A stretch of DNA of 64,000 nucleotides from assembly GCA_031769625.1 (NCBI GenBank), contig JAUIMM010000113.1:17222501-17286500 (forward strand). The letters run 5' to 3'. This stretch comes from Taudactylus pleione. Its lineage: Eukaryota; Chordata; Amphibia; Anura; Myobatrachidae. A program made the position numbers and the translations under genes. The notes under the pieces are model-generated. The model worked only from the letters and a program-made list of their open reading frames with translations. It made no database searches and was not told where the DNA came from. Below, one piece after another: positions 10,811 to 22,367 of the stretch (the stretch's first letter is position 1; every line of letters begins with the position of its first letter).

Positions 10811-13165
10811 GCAGCATGGATTTGACATAAAAAGAATATACAGTATACACTATAAAGAATAGGAACATTGCAAAGCCTTGTACAGTGAGGGCATAACGTT
10901 TACTTTAAACCAAAACTTTTTTTTACATAACCTGTTATCAAACTACTTAGATCCTCTAATTTCCCCAGTAGACAAACGTTAACCACCATGCTCTATCTGC
11001 TCCCATGGGGACAAGCTAAGACAAATGCTATCAAAACTGACAAAAATGGATGTCAGGTCAACTTGCTTATATCCAGTTGAGGGTTCAACTCAATAAACGG
11101 TTCCTGACTCCTGTTGTCCTGTATTCAGTTCCAATCATACAATTTGGCTTATTTCTTACTACAACTACATTCATTTGTATTCTTATTATACCTTATCTTA
11201 CCGGCCCTGCCCCAGCACTCATAGAGGCACCAGTCCCGCACTGTCCAGCCTGGGCTTGGCCTTTACTATTGGAGAGGACCCGACAAATTTGGTGTCTGTT
11301 ATAGGGAAAGCAGGCCCTGCTGCCTTCACCTACAACTGTCTGACAATTTCATAATTGTGGTTTGGTGTGCTGCTCACTTTTGTATTTATTTATTTACTTT
11401 CTATACCAGAGCTTTTACCATTCCTTTTAAAGTGGATTCAACACGTGGCACATTGGATTTCAGGCATTTTTTGTGATTTTGAAAGAAAAAGTGGAAAAAA
11501 ATCAACATTTAAAAGGGTGATAACCCATCTCTGTTATTTGGAAGAGGCCGTTATCACTGCTTCATCCTATTAAAGAAGAGGGATAAGACAGAGATATCAC
11601 TGATTGCTCTTGTGGACCCTCTGTGTTCACATGTTACTGTGTCTCCTTCGCTTGCTTTGGAGACTGCAGTGTATGTGCAATTTATCAAGTGGTGGGAAGC
11701 TTCATTTTCTGCATAACTCTATATTGGAGTGGTGTTAAGTAAGATACTTCAATGGGGTACTTACAAAGCAAAAGACATTTTTCAGAATCCCCTCTGGGTT
11801 ATGTCCCATTGCGCATACCTATATTGCCCAAACTCCACACCGGCAGCATTAGGGTTTTCATCAGGGCTCCAAAAGGGGCATGGCAAATTGCCAACAAAAT
11901 ATCTTCCATCTATCCACAATATGCAGCCATATAAAATGTTATTTTGCGCTAATACAACAGGTAATATGGGGAATGCATTATACATACAGTATGGTGTAGT
12001 CTAAATCACTAAATCATTTACAGAAGCTCACAAGAATGGTTACAGTATAATAGGAGATCGTTACCACACCACTTCCATTGTAATTATTGGAAGGGGTCAT
12101 TAGTTTGTGGCACACCCTGGCAGATTAATTAAAGTCTACTTCTTGTGTATTGCTAAATTATATCAATAAACAGAGATGGTTATTTGTCTTGCACTGGACT
12201 ACAATACAGCTTTGCGGTGTTCTTGGCACTGGATGCAACTGCATACAGTGACTAGCTTTGTGTTGTTGTATCCCAGGGCAGTAAAAGTAATAAAATAGTA
12301 AAAACAATTCTGCCTGATCTTATAAGTTTGTAATGCACAGAATGAAGCTAGCAGGGCAAAACAGTGCATTTCGTTAAAATAGAGAAGTGCATTTGCAATG
12401 AAGAAATTTGAAGCAATCTTGTGCTATAAAATTACTTTAATGAATAGCACTTTTGCATAAAATTTAAAATATGCAGTAACAAACATATATCTATGGTTTA
12501 ATCATCCATACATAAAAGCTATTAATGAACTTCCTCTTTGTGCAGAAATCAAAGCATCACATTTCAGGACTTATTCAATGTACACATTAAATTGATTACA
12601 GAATAAGATATATTATACAGTAAATTTACATAGATTTCCAGATCACAGTCACTGTCTTCTGTAAAATATAATCATCCATTCCATCATATTCATAGTAACA
12701 TTTCTATGCCAAATATTATTCCTTGCCCATAATGCAGCAGTCATCCAACCTATACTGTATATTGATGGGTTGCGCAACCGTTAAAGCAAATTAAAATGTG
12801 TTTGAAAGATACCAGAGGGTTACTCTATAATGTGACAAGATGCACTCATTTAAAATATATAAAATAATTAATGTAGTACTGTATATTTATTTAAACCTTT
12901 GCTTTCTACTCTGCATTGTGTAAAATAAATGTTAGGTCAAGAGTAAAACAGTGAATCACTGGGCTCCCTAACAAAACAGGCAGGGGCCAGAAGATGTCAC
13001 TGTAGCCCCTAGGACCATCATGACCCCCCTCACTACCACACCACTCAAAGTTGGGGAGTGCTACTGGTTAATGGGATGGCTCGGTAGCTCCATGCACTGA
13101 CAGTAGTTCCATCATGGATTTCCATTTAAATGACTGATCATAATTTTCTTATTCTGCCATTGGTT
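10809..13165. other. 2.3 kb without a delimited element
   Basis: No gene was recognised. Short stretches look repeat-derived, such as the pyrimidine-rich block near 11205-11330 and a segment near 12955-13060, but no TIR, TSD or protein match supports calling them. Confidence 0.4.
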
Positions 13166-13169
13166 CAAA

Positions 13170-13486
13170 CTAAAAGAGGGAATTTATCATTGATTGCCTC
13201 TATGAAGCGATTATCTCCTTCTATCATCTCCACCTTGCCGTCATTTATTTCTGCCCGCATGTATCATTCTCTTATGGCCAGTACAGCTCTTCCGATATAC
13301 GGCTGTCCCAGTTGATGTATCAATGAGTGATAAGAGTGGAGAAGGGGACCAAAGCAACCAATTAGCTTTCAGCATCTATCAAGTACATTCAATAAAATGA
13401 CAGGTAGAAGCTAATTGGCTGCCATGAGGAACTTCTTACTTATTTCAATTCTCCACCAAATGTTCTGCTTGATACATCAAGCCCTA
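13170..13486. mobile_element. Fold-back MITE (TTGATACATCAAGCCC end)
   Basis: Around 13300-13486 the arms are inverted copies: CAACCAATTAGCTTTC on the left against GAAGCTAATTGGCTG on the right, ending in CTTGATACATCAAGCCC. That end resembles the termini of the element at 63151-63941. A second degenerate copy of the left arm seems to lie at about 13170-13300. No coding capacity. Confidence 0.55.
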
Positions 13487-13859
13487 AGTTACTTCTGGGT
13501 TTCTCACCTGGCAGTTGATATGTGCATGGCTAGCAATCAGCTTGTACACGTTTCAGATCTCTATTCGAGAAATTTTATGGAAAGTAGCCCAGACGGTTTG
13601 TGGCCAGAATATGGGCCAGAGTACAGGTGGTATCATTTTTGAGGCAGAGTATAGGGTGCTTAGGATAGTAGTTCAGATTCTCCAAATTCAATTATAATAG
13701 TGTAATTTATGACTCTAAGAGATAAATGGAGCTTGGTATAAGAAATTGGACTTGGGAGATGGTATTGCTGTTTATCCCATTTACACTAGAGATTTCCTGT
13801 ATATTAATAACTATGACAGATTTGGTGGATAAACAAGCATGCAAACAGTATGTCATGTT

Positions 13860-14150
13860 GTGGTCAATGGAATAACTACTATCCAAGGCCATGGTATTTG
13901 CGATCTGCCATGATCAAAAGGTTTCTCTGGACTGTTGATGAAGTAGGAGTGTCTCCGGGGTCCATTCATCAGGGTAATTATCGGGGCTTGGGCATCCCCG
14001 ATAATTAATATCCAACTTGTTGCAAGTAGCAGCAGTAGATACATATTCCCTGGAACAATTCAACATTGCTCTGGTGCAGAGACAAGTGAACCGAAAATCA
14101 GCTGTCTCTGTGATCCCCTCTGCTCTGCCAGCTATCTGTGGATGCTGCTG
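13860..14150. repeat. Hairpin-bearing MITE fragment
   Basis: TAATTATCGGGG at about 13975 pairs with CCCCGATAATTA at about 13996, a near-perfect stem with a short loop. The neighbouring GTCCATTCATCA resembles the ends of the serial-hairpin element at 16091-16871. It is probably a remnant of that type. Confidence 0.45.
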
Positions 14151-14157
14151 GTGAGTA

Positions 14158-15006
14158 CACTGTGTGGGCACTATAGGTGGCATAATGTGTGGGGACTACA
14201 GTGTAGCATAATGTGTGGGCACTATAGGTGGCATAATGTGTTTGCACTACGGTGGCATAATGTGTGGGCATTACAGGTGGCATAATGTGTGGGGACTACA
14301 GTGTAGCATAATGTGTGGGCATTTGAGGTGGCATAATGTTTGGGGACTACAGATGGCATAATGTGGGGGATACTACAGTGTAGCATAATGTGTGGGACAC
14401 TACAGTGTGACATAATGTGGGGGTACTACAGTGTGGTATAATATGTCGGGCACCCACTGCATCTTCCTGTCACCCACTGCTTCTCACCCACTACCTCTCC
14501 CCCCTCCCTGTCACACACTGCCTGTCACCCTCTCCCTCTAGCCCACTGCTTTTCCCTGTTACTACAGGCTGTCACCTCTACCTATCACTCTCTCCCTGTC
14601 ACCCACTGCCTATCCCCTCTCCCTTTCACCTATTGCCTGTCAATTATCTCTGTCACCCTCTCCCCCTCTCTGTCACCCACTGCTTCTCCCTGTCACCTCT
14701 CATCCTCTCCCCTGTCACCCACAGCCTTTTCTCTCTCCCTGTCACCCACTGCCTGTCACGTCTCCTTGTCACCCACTGCTTCTCCCTGTAACCCATGGCC
14801 TGTCACCTCTCCCTGTCACCCTCTCCCTGTCACCCACTGCTTCTCCTTGTCACCTTCTTGCTTCACTTTGTGTACCTCTTGCCTCTCCCTGTCACCCACT
14901 ACCTCTCTCTGTCACCCACTGCACTTTGAACCTGGAGTAAAGCGGAGGAGGGGGGCCCAAAGCAATTTTCTGCACCTGGGCCCACCACTCACAAGTTCTG
15001 CCACTG
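14158..15006. mobile_element. Minisatellite-bearing hAT element, right part
   Basis: The right end reads TTCTGCCACTG, the complement of a CAGTGGCAGAAC hAT terminus. The preceding GGGGGGCCCAAAGCA and CACCTGGGCCCACCACTC blocks are shared with the right end of the hAT at 40364-42078. The interior consists of two minisatellites: GGCATAATGTGTGGGCACTACA-like units (about 14158-14446), then pyrimidine-rich CACTGCCTCTCCCTGTCACC-like units (about 14450-14925). No left end was found, so it is truncated or has diverged. Confidence 0.7.
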
Positions 15007-15289
15007 CCTTGCACCTATGGTAGTTATATCCATGCTTCTAGAATATTAATAATTTCTTGTACAGTTGTATTAATACAGTATATTAAGTTAACACCATATG
15101 TCATTTTGTGAGGATAAAAAGGAATAACTATCAACGACATCACATATAGTAAATTGTATTTCCATATTTTGGGTGGTAATTAAGACATTATAATATATGA
15201 TGTTGAAAATGATAAATTGCATAATTTGCTAACATCCAGTATAATATCATATATAAGGACATATCCCATTGGGTGCGAGTTTAAAAATC

Positions 15290-15980
15290 TTTCACATGCA
15301 GGGTTTTTCGAGATATTTGGTATTCAATTGAGTACAGGGTTTTTCCTGCAAGTGCAAGATATTTGGCATTCAATTGGGTACAGGGCTTTGATTTTTTTTT
15401 TGAGGACCAAAGTTTTTATTTGAGCTCCTCCAGAGAATGTCTAATTTTTCCTGAAATCCTTATTTTAAGGAAAAATGATAGGGAGTTTTTTCTGGACCCG
15501 CGTGGCACCCCCCTCCCCTAATGACAATTTAAGCAATTGGATGATTCCAATTAGCTTAATTAGTTCAATAATTACTCATCTTCAGACAGCGTTGTCCTCC
15601 TCTTCTGCTTCTCCGGCTGGCTGATATCTTCCCTCAATGTCTTCAGAGTGTGTACAATTTCTCTGTGTCTGTGAGACCCCTGTCACCTCCAATCAGTGTT
15701 TATGTGTGACCTGCTGTCAGTTGTGTGTGACCCTGTCATCATGTGTGAGTGAGTGTGGGTGAGTGACCCCGTGTGTGTGGAGAAGCAGCAGCCGGGTATA
15801 GCAGAGAAGCAGCAGCCGGGTACAGCAGAGACCGGAGCAGCCGTAACAGGTGACGTTTTTTCCTTCTTCTCCCCCCGTATTGGATACTGTGAGTATCAGA
15901 AACACGTACATTCCCAGTAATCCAAAATTAATCGCAAGGTCTGCGTAATTTTTTGCGGGCAAAACCTTGTGCCCAATTGT
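15290..15980. repeat. Possible degenerate TIR element with internal short duplications
   Basis: CAATTGGGTACAGGG near 15372 is roughly inverted near 15965-15980 (ACCTTGTGCCCAATTG). Inside, a block of about 35 bp around ATTTGGTATTCAATTG is tandemly duplicated (about 15310-15390), and AGAAGCAGCAGCCGGGTA occurs twice near 15781-15821. No TSD or coding region was identified. Confidence 0.4.
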
Positions 15981-16090
15981 ATATGCTTCATATAGTTGAA
16001 AGACCAGTTTAAAAAGTTATTGAATAGAGCAGATTATATAGTGCCAACTGCCAACAACATTAATGCAGGATATATAATGCAACATCATTA

Positions 16091-16871
16091 AGTGGTCTAT
16101 TCATCATCACTTAATTTCTACAAAAGTAGCTGAAAATTAAGATTTTGACCTATTTTTGTAGAAATGAAGTGCCAGGATAATTCATCATTCTTGTAATGCA
16201 GGAGATATCACTGATATCTCCTTGATATAATTGTCTCCCGATAATTTCCACAGTCCAAAGCATTTTATTTTGGAACTTGACAGTGATGCTGTATGCCACC
16301 CTGAGAATGCGTACAGCATCTGATACAGCAGAGGGATCTGAAGAGATCCCCCACTGCTGTGTCCTCTTACCTTCCTGACACTGCCTCCCACCTCCTCAAG
16401 CTCTCCTCCAGTGATTCCAGAGCAAGGGAGAGAACACAACAGCGGCAGCGGGGGACCGGCGCTTTGGAGCTGCATGGTGTTAGCAGGAGTCTGTGACTCC
16501 AATGGTGACTGCAGCTCTACAGCAGTGAGGGGGTGTCAAAGGACAGGTGGTGTGGTGAGGGGAGAGCAACGAGAGGAGCAGGTGAGTGCACAGTGGGGGA
16601 GGGGAGCCTGGACTCCTGCTGCTTCACTGTCTCTTCTCAGCCTGTCTTCAAGCTATGCATGCAAAGCTTCAAGACAGGCTGCAAAGAGACAGTGAAGCAG
16701 TAGAAATGTCTCCTTTTCCCAAAAATCTGTCTCCGCAAAAGGAGCAGCTTAACGGAAGTGATAATTAAGTATTGGAGGCATGATGAAAGCCTCCAATACA
16801 AGGATAGAACTCACAGCAAGTTCAATCCTTAATTATTACAGGGGATATTTTTCCCTTGATGAATAGACCCC
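16091..16871. mobile_element. Serial-hairpin MITE, GGTCTATTCATCA ends, TTA TSD
   Basis: The ends are AGTGGTCTATTCATCA and, inverted, GGGGTCTATTCATCA, flanked by TTA (16088-16090 and 16872-16874). TTA fits the TWA target of PIF/Harbinger. The interior is a string of stem-loops: about 16109-16172 (TTTCTACAAAA arms), 16199-16225 (GGAGATATC arms), 16290-16322 (GATGCTGTA arms), 16325-16362, a large one at about 16618-16702 (CTGCTTCACTGTCTC and AGCCTGTCTT arms) and 16770-16802 (TATTGGAGGC arms). There is no coding region. Confidence 0.8.
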
Positions 16872-16897
16872 TTAGTCTACAACCGATGAGTGCTCAA

Positions 16898-16952
16898 GTT
16901 GAACTTCTTATACAAGTTCTTCTTATACAAGTTGGACTTCTTATACAAGTTA
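16898..16952 (+). repeat. Short tandem repeat around CTTCTTATACAAGTT
   Basis: Three or four degenerate copies of a unit containing CTTATACAAGTT occur in tandem. It is a small local duplication just outside the preceding MITE. Confidence 0.75.
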
Positions 16953-17094
16953 ATCAGGACTGTCAAAGGAAGCAGGGGAGAAACAAAAAAAGAATATTTA
17001 TTGACTTACAATCAAACAGTATTGTACAGTAGCCAAAGTTCTGCTTCCTTAGCATTGAGACTGTCAAGCAGAAGTGCACAGGTTTTAAAATTGC

Positions 17095-17420
17095 GCACAG
17101 ATTGGACTGTGAGACTAAACTAATAGAAAACCTCTAATCTATATTGAAAAAATTGGGAGCAGGAATTAACTATACTGTACTAATACAAAAAACATTTGAA
17201 CTATAAAAAAAAATAGAAACTAAAGGAAAATCAGAAATCAGCATCTGGTTTGTCAGGCTAAACTAATCATAAATCATCTGATCTATAAGGAAATTAAAGA
17301 TGAGAATAAGATTGGTAATCAGCATCTGTCCTGTCAGGTTAAAGTAATTAAAAAAAGATCTGATCTTCATTATAAGGAAAATAACAATAACACATACATC
17401 AACAATCTGCATCACGGCTG
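17095..17420 (+). repeat. Degenerate tandem repeat, unit about 80 bp
   Basis: Blocks with the order ATCAGCATCTG, TGTCAGGYTAAA, CTAAT, ATCTGATCT and AAGGAAA recur at about 17100, 17240, 17318 and, weakly, 17402. The copies have diverged substantially and are not coding. Confidence 0.55.
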
Positions 17421-17969
17421 TCAACCAAAACAGACTAAAAGATATAAAATGTATGAAGTTAAAAAAAAAGATGGCGTGTCCAGATAAATAAATGTATAGG
17501 CATAGGAATATACAGCGGTTAAAAAGGCACATGCAAAACTGGGTTACCTACTGACTGATGTCATGTACAGAGAAAATGATCTTTCAGTTATTACCTCCCT
17601 TATATGCACTCATTTGGATAACATTTTTGAAGTTTGGTCACTGGGCATGAGGCACGTGAGGGAAGGCTACTGAAGGGAATTAGTTCAATGGTGAACCATT
17701 CCTGAGGCAGAAAATACTTGAAATTGTTTTAAAAACTTGTTTCAGAGCTACACCGACATCACTACTAGTAGATTTTTCTCTACACTTGACAAAACAGTAA
17801 CCTCTCTATATGTCACTTGTTAGAACATAGGTCAAACTGACATAAAGGTGAGGGAAGCATGATAAGGTGGGAGCACTGCAACACTGATTTGAGACATAAT
17901 TTTATTTAAAAAAAAAAAAAGCCATTACTCATATGGACAAACACACAAAAGTTCACCAAAGATCACCAT

Positions 17970-18250
17970 AGTAGACAGTATGTGTCGCATTGAAGGTCTG
18001 ATTCAGGAGGACAGACACATCTCATTGTCTGAACATCTCAGTGGGTACTGTGCACAACATCATTAATGAGCAACTGGGGTACAGGAACAACTGTTCTTGC
18101 TGGGTACCGAAGTAACCCACAGAAGTTCACAAAACCAATAGGAAGGAATTGTCTCTCCTGCACTTAGCACGGTACCATGAGGAGGGAGTGCAGTTCCTGC
18201 AGCGTCTTGTTACAGACGATGACATGTGGGTACATTGCGGGTGCACATGT
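17970..18250 (+). pseudogene. Mariner transposase remnant (N-terminal to first catalytic Asp)
   Basis: Conceptual translation across frames gives peptides typical of mariner transposases: GYRNNCSCWVP, then LARYHEEGVQFLQRLVT followed by DDDMWVHC, where family members have GDETWVHH around the first catalytic Asp. Stops and frameshifts interrupt the frame upstream of 18149. The later catalytic residues are absent because a different repeat follows from about 18225. It is a dead fragment. Confidence 0.65.
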
Positions 18251-18415
18251 ACACAGCTGCAGCAAAACACCACTCACAGTGTACCAGAGATGCTGGGCTG
18301 CGACTTTAACTTTAATCAGTTTTTAACACAAAGTCGCAGATGAAGCACAATGGAACTTGGCGTGAGAAAATGACGCGGCTTCTCGCATTGGAGCCCCTCT
18401 TATACAGATTCTGAC
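18225..18415. repeat. Dispersed repeat shared with 35040-35220 and 58260-58500
   Basis: The block CAGTGTACCAGAGATGCTGG, followed by TGCGACTTTAAC, appears reverse-complemented near 35150 (CAGCATCTCTGGTACACTG). A related form occurs near 58410 (CCTGGTACACTGTGAGTGGC). These are copies of one interspersed family. No terminal repeats were resolved. Confidence 0.6.
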
Positions 18416-19012
18416 TCGGGGCTATTCATCATCACTTAATTTTTACATAAGCAGGGCAAAATGATCATTTTCACCTGCAATTGTAAAAATTAAGTATTCG
18501 GGACATTCATCAAGAAGGTAAAGCAGGAGTTATCACAGATATCTCCTGCTTACCTTCCTATGCGGAATGGCCCTCTGTTCCCATACAGTAGTATGGGGAC
18601 AGAATTCATCAAGCTCTGAAAAATATTATATTTTCAGAGCTTGAGTGCGGTAGCATTGGCCATTTTCAGATGGTGAATTCTCCTGCTCTGGGCTAGTAAC
18701 CCAGTCCTTCCCTATGGGAAGGAGGCCCTGGTTGCAAGAGCAATCCTTTAGGATCCCTCCGCCAATGTCCAGCTCTTTCCGCCAGACGTCGGGGCTCTTG
18801 TGTGCATGTGTGACCTGTAGGTCACGCATGCGTGCTCCCGTTACTGACTCCCGTCACTGCTCCAAAAGCAGTGAAAAGATTCACTGCTTCAAAAAGGAGC
18901 AGTGAAGCCACTTACGGGGACAGCTGATTTCGCATCAGCTGTCACCACACTGGAGCAATGATGAATTGCTCCAGCAGCCGCGGTGAGTTATAATATTAAT
19001 TATCAGGGCCCA
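18416..19012. mobile_element. Serial-hairpin element, ends uncertain
   Basis: The left side begins GGGGCTATTCATCATCACTT, like the element at 16091. The interior is a series of stem-loops: about 18437-18491 (TTTTTAC arms), 18612-18643 (AGCTCTGAAAA arms), 18706-18722 (CCTTCCC arms), 18749-18755 (GGATCC), 18809-18826 (GTGACCT arms), 18856-18874 (CACTGCT arms), 18919-18944 (GACAGCTGAT arms) and 18953-18974 (TGGAGCAAT arms). The right end may be near GGGCCC at 19009. No TSD was resolved and it may be a composite of two elements. Confidence 0.6.
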
Positions 19013-20200
19013 CACAGATATACAAATGTCACACATCAAATGGATAAGTGCAAGCCAGTATTGTAGTTTTGTTGATCCAAGTTGTGTTATTTGTGTGAAT
19101 TAGACAAATATTTTGAGCACGAAAGATGCTCGGTGCGGCCAAGTCAACCCGGACCTGGCACAGAGATGCTATTTGGTGCTGCTTAAGCAGCAGTGTATGA
19201 GGACACATCTGTTGGTGTCATACAGGACATTCCCCCAATAATTTTTATTAACTTGAAAGTCCCCAGACATAGGATACTTACTTGCTTGTCGGCGGTCACT
19301 GCTGTTGTCTCCTCCCGACATCAAAGCCAGCTCCAAGGGAGAGGGCAGCTTTGTTTTGAATTCAAGATAGCAGATGGGAAAGTGCTCTATTCGGATACAG
19401 TACGGCACTTTCAAATCAACCATCTTAGAAAAAAAGACTGTCTTTACCCTGCAAGCTGGATGAGATGCAGAGAATCGGAGAAGCTGTTGGTAGGGGTTTG
19501 AGTTGTCATAAGCAGCTATCAGGCCAGATACAAAAAAATAGAAAAGAAACATCATACAAACGTAGTAGAATAGGAATTGGAAAATAAAAGAACACATGTC
19601 CCAACCACAACTTCACTCCAAAGACTCCCAGCAATCTGTCCAGCTAATTTATAGCAAAACAGGCAAACAGGAGCTATACCTGATCTTCAAGATAAAACAC
19701 AGCCTATCATAGATTTCCGAGGTCCAGGCTGTGTCTTATCTATTGATAATGTGAGCATTACAACACAATTAATATATTATTAATTACAGAGGGAATAATT
19801 CTTATTTTATAAAAGCAACATTTGTAGCACACATTTGTGGAGGTTGCACTATACTGTACTTTGACATTTTAATCCTGGTACTCAACAGCCCAGGGCACCA
19901 AAAGGTGCGCTGGGCTATCCAGCATTAGACCACTACTCTTTAGGTGCAAGGGCCCAATGACTGAGAAATGGGTGTGATGTTGAGTAGTCTGAACTGTTAA
20001 AAAAGGAGAGGTTTTTTTCACCTGTTTTCTTTTGTATTTTAACGATTTGTAAAAGAGTAGATATTTGGGCTCAAAAAGTAAGCTGTTAAGACTTTAAAAT
20101 TTTGATCCATGCAATTTAATATGCGGTTTTTCTTTTTAAATAGCGTGGTGTAAAAATGTCTACTTGGTATAACCAACTGAGCATTCCTTTTCCAGACAAC
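19013..20200. other. Unassigned DNA with a few short inverted repeats
   Basis: Short stems occur near 19392-19420 (GAAAGTGC with GCACTTTC) and 19886-19917 (AGCCCAGGGCACC with GGTGCGCTGGGCT). They may be further decayed MITEs. No gene was recognised. Confidence 0.4.
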
Positions 20201-20204
20201 AGCT

Positions 20205-20485
20205 ATCCCCCCTTCAGGTTTTGTGTTTTGGTTTTGCAAAACCACCCTCAAGTGTTTTGGTTTTGGATCTGATTTTTTTATTTTTTTTTAAATTGATAAA
20301 ATGTTTTTTCTAAATACAGCTAAAATCAAGCAATTTTTGCAATCCAAATCCCGAAATTTAGTTTTAAAATCCGAATTCCGAACTGCGGGAAGATCACAAC
20401 CGCGATTCAGGTCTGTCTGGATCCCCTCAGGAATCAGATCCATGACTTGGAACTTACCAGATTCACAACATTTGGGTGGGTTTGG
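20205..20485 (-). mobile_element. Fragment related to the 3' end of the intact hAT
   Basis: The sequence carries TTTTGTGTTTTGGTTTTG, CAAAACCACCCT and ACAGCTAAAATCA in the order expected if the 3' subterminal region of the element at 2014-7920 is reversed. It continues into CCGAATTCCGAAC-like motifs. Terminal bases and TSD were not found, so it is an eroded or truncated non-autonomous relative. Confidence 0.6.
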
Positions 20486-20931
20486 ATTTCAGGAGAATCG
20501 AACTGCAAATCTATATTTTAAATCAACACAAAAATGCAATTAATTGAAAGTGTTTTCAATACATACTTAATTAAGGAGTGATGCTCAATGTATGTCTTCC
20601 TGATATATTACTTTAGAAATAAATAATAATTAATGATTCTGTAAATGAATTATAAGTAAAATTGACAATAAGATGCAGTAGTTGTCTTCAATTGCTATAC
20701 CTATTCTATGCATTTCTAGGTTTCAGATGACTCTCATTCACCTTTGTCAGTTGATTATTGTCCTTCAATTGCCCAATACTGTATATGTTAAAAGGAAAAT
20801 TTCTGCCAAATATGACCTTATGTAGTATTTTTCCTTTACATGCATTCATGTTTGTATAATTATGTATCCACACATCTAAGTTCTTGCATTTACCATTGAT
20901 GCTACAAAATTATTACATATAGGGCCTGATT

Positions 20932-21331
20932 CATGGTGGTATGCTATGCCGATATTTATGCAGTTGGCCAATGTTTGTATTACTGTGCATGCATATAAGT
21001 TGCATGGGGCATGTGTCCCAATGACTCTGCGATGCCGCTCACAGGAGAGCATTTAGACACAGAGTGATTGACAGTTAGGGCCCTTGTGAGTGGTAACAAA
21101 GGGGTGGTTTTAATAAAATGTTGGCGTGTCACAACCCATTTTTAGGAATGTCGAGTCCAGTAATTGTGTCTTTGCACGCAGTTTTACTGGTGCCAATATC
21201 TAATCATCTGATCTGTGACTGATGCTGCATCTTTGTACGCAGTCGGTGAGCATCTTAATACTTATCCTGGTGCATGCGTCATTTGCAAAATAACTCACAA
21301 CGGGACTAGCGCGCAACTCTGAATCCGGCTT
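20932..21331. mobile_element. TIR MITE, GGGCCTGATTCA family
   Basis: Begins GGGCCTGATTCA and ends CTGAATCCGGCTT. The interior resembles the fragment at 27296-27629 (GATATTTATGC, then a GATTGACAG block). The flanks contain ATA on both sides. It is a non-coding member of the 3-bp-TSD family, slightly decayed at its right end. Confidence 0.7.
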
Positions 21332-21865
21332 ATATTTAGATAACGCTTGGTAAAATGTTTAGTTCCAGATTATGGGTTAGGACACTTGCAGTGCTACTTG
21401 TGTCACAATAGACATAACAATCTGAACTAGTGACTAGAACAACACAGCCCGAGTTCCACATACCCTCTTTTTTAATCATTTTCTGCCACTGTCCTTCCTG
21501 TTATGAACAGTAATAAAACAGTTATGGAGACAAACTTCTATTAATATTGTTACTTTCTAGAAAGTAGATACAAAACCGATCTAAACACTACAAACTTCAC
21601 AAAGCAAAACCATAAGGATTTGCTCATTCCAAAACATTTAAGGCAGAGCCTTTTTCCTCTGCTTTGATAAACCCTTACTTCAGCGAGATGCAAGCTACTG
21701 TAACTATGATTCTCTAGTTATCGTCTAGTTGAAAAAGGGCTGTATGGTGTAATGTACTGGTAAAAGGAAAATTATTTAAGGAATTATTACATTTATCTTA
21801 ACTCTGATTGACATTGGTACACAATACTGTTTATACCAGTACTGTATTACACCACCTGATCTACT
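21332..21865. other. Unassigned AT-rich DNA
   Basis: No gene, TIR or repeat was recognised. Confidence 0.4.
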
Positions 21866-21869
21866 GGGG

Positions 21870-22128
21870 AGCTGTTAGAAAAAAATGAGCAGCATTGTGG
21901 TGGACTACAGTCGCAATGTGCATGTGCTGCTATTGAATTGTGAATATGGTGGCCCAGTGGATTTATTAGCAAGTGATTGACAGGCAGGGGCTGTTTTGTG
22001 GGAGGTGGGGGAAAAATGCGGGCGTGTTGCAGCTGTTCTTGGGGAAATAATGTTTGTATGATCTGTGTATGTGTACGTAGTTGCAGATAGCAATTAGCAA
22101 CATTAGCAGACAACTCTGAATCAGGCCC
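21870..22128. mobile_element. Left-truncated TIR MITE, GGGCCTGATTCAG family
   Basis: The right end CTGAATCAGGCCC is intact at 22116-22128. The interior AAGTGATTGACAGGCAGGGG matches the family type seen at 20932 and 27296. No left terminus was found. Confidence 0.65.
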
Positions 22129-22304
22129 AGAATTTGGAATATGATGGTTCTTCTCTGCCATGGGAAGCAAAGTTGGTGAATTCTAAGGGGAACATTATTA
22201 ACCATGTTCATGCAGAAAGTTTAGCTAATATCTATGCCAAATTGCTAAACGAACTGAATACTGCACAGAACCATTTTTTAAAAATTGCTCATCTCTAGGG
22301 GCTC

Positions 22305-22307
<3 letters not shown>

Positions 22308-22357
<50 letters not shown>

Positions 22358-22366
22358 TTTAATATT
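22308..22366. repeat. (TTA)n microsatellite
   Basis: A trinucleotide run joins directly to the 3' tail of a minus-strand LINE. It probably grew from that LINE's own TTATTA tail. Confidence 0.9.
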
Positions 22367-22367
22367 A

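Noticed and set aside
14417..15023. Ser/Pro/Leu-rich frames that look like a low-complexity secreted protein
   Set aside because: The DNA is a pyrimidine-rich minisatellite inside a hAT-like element, with no start context or conserved domain.
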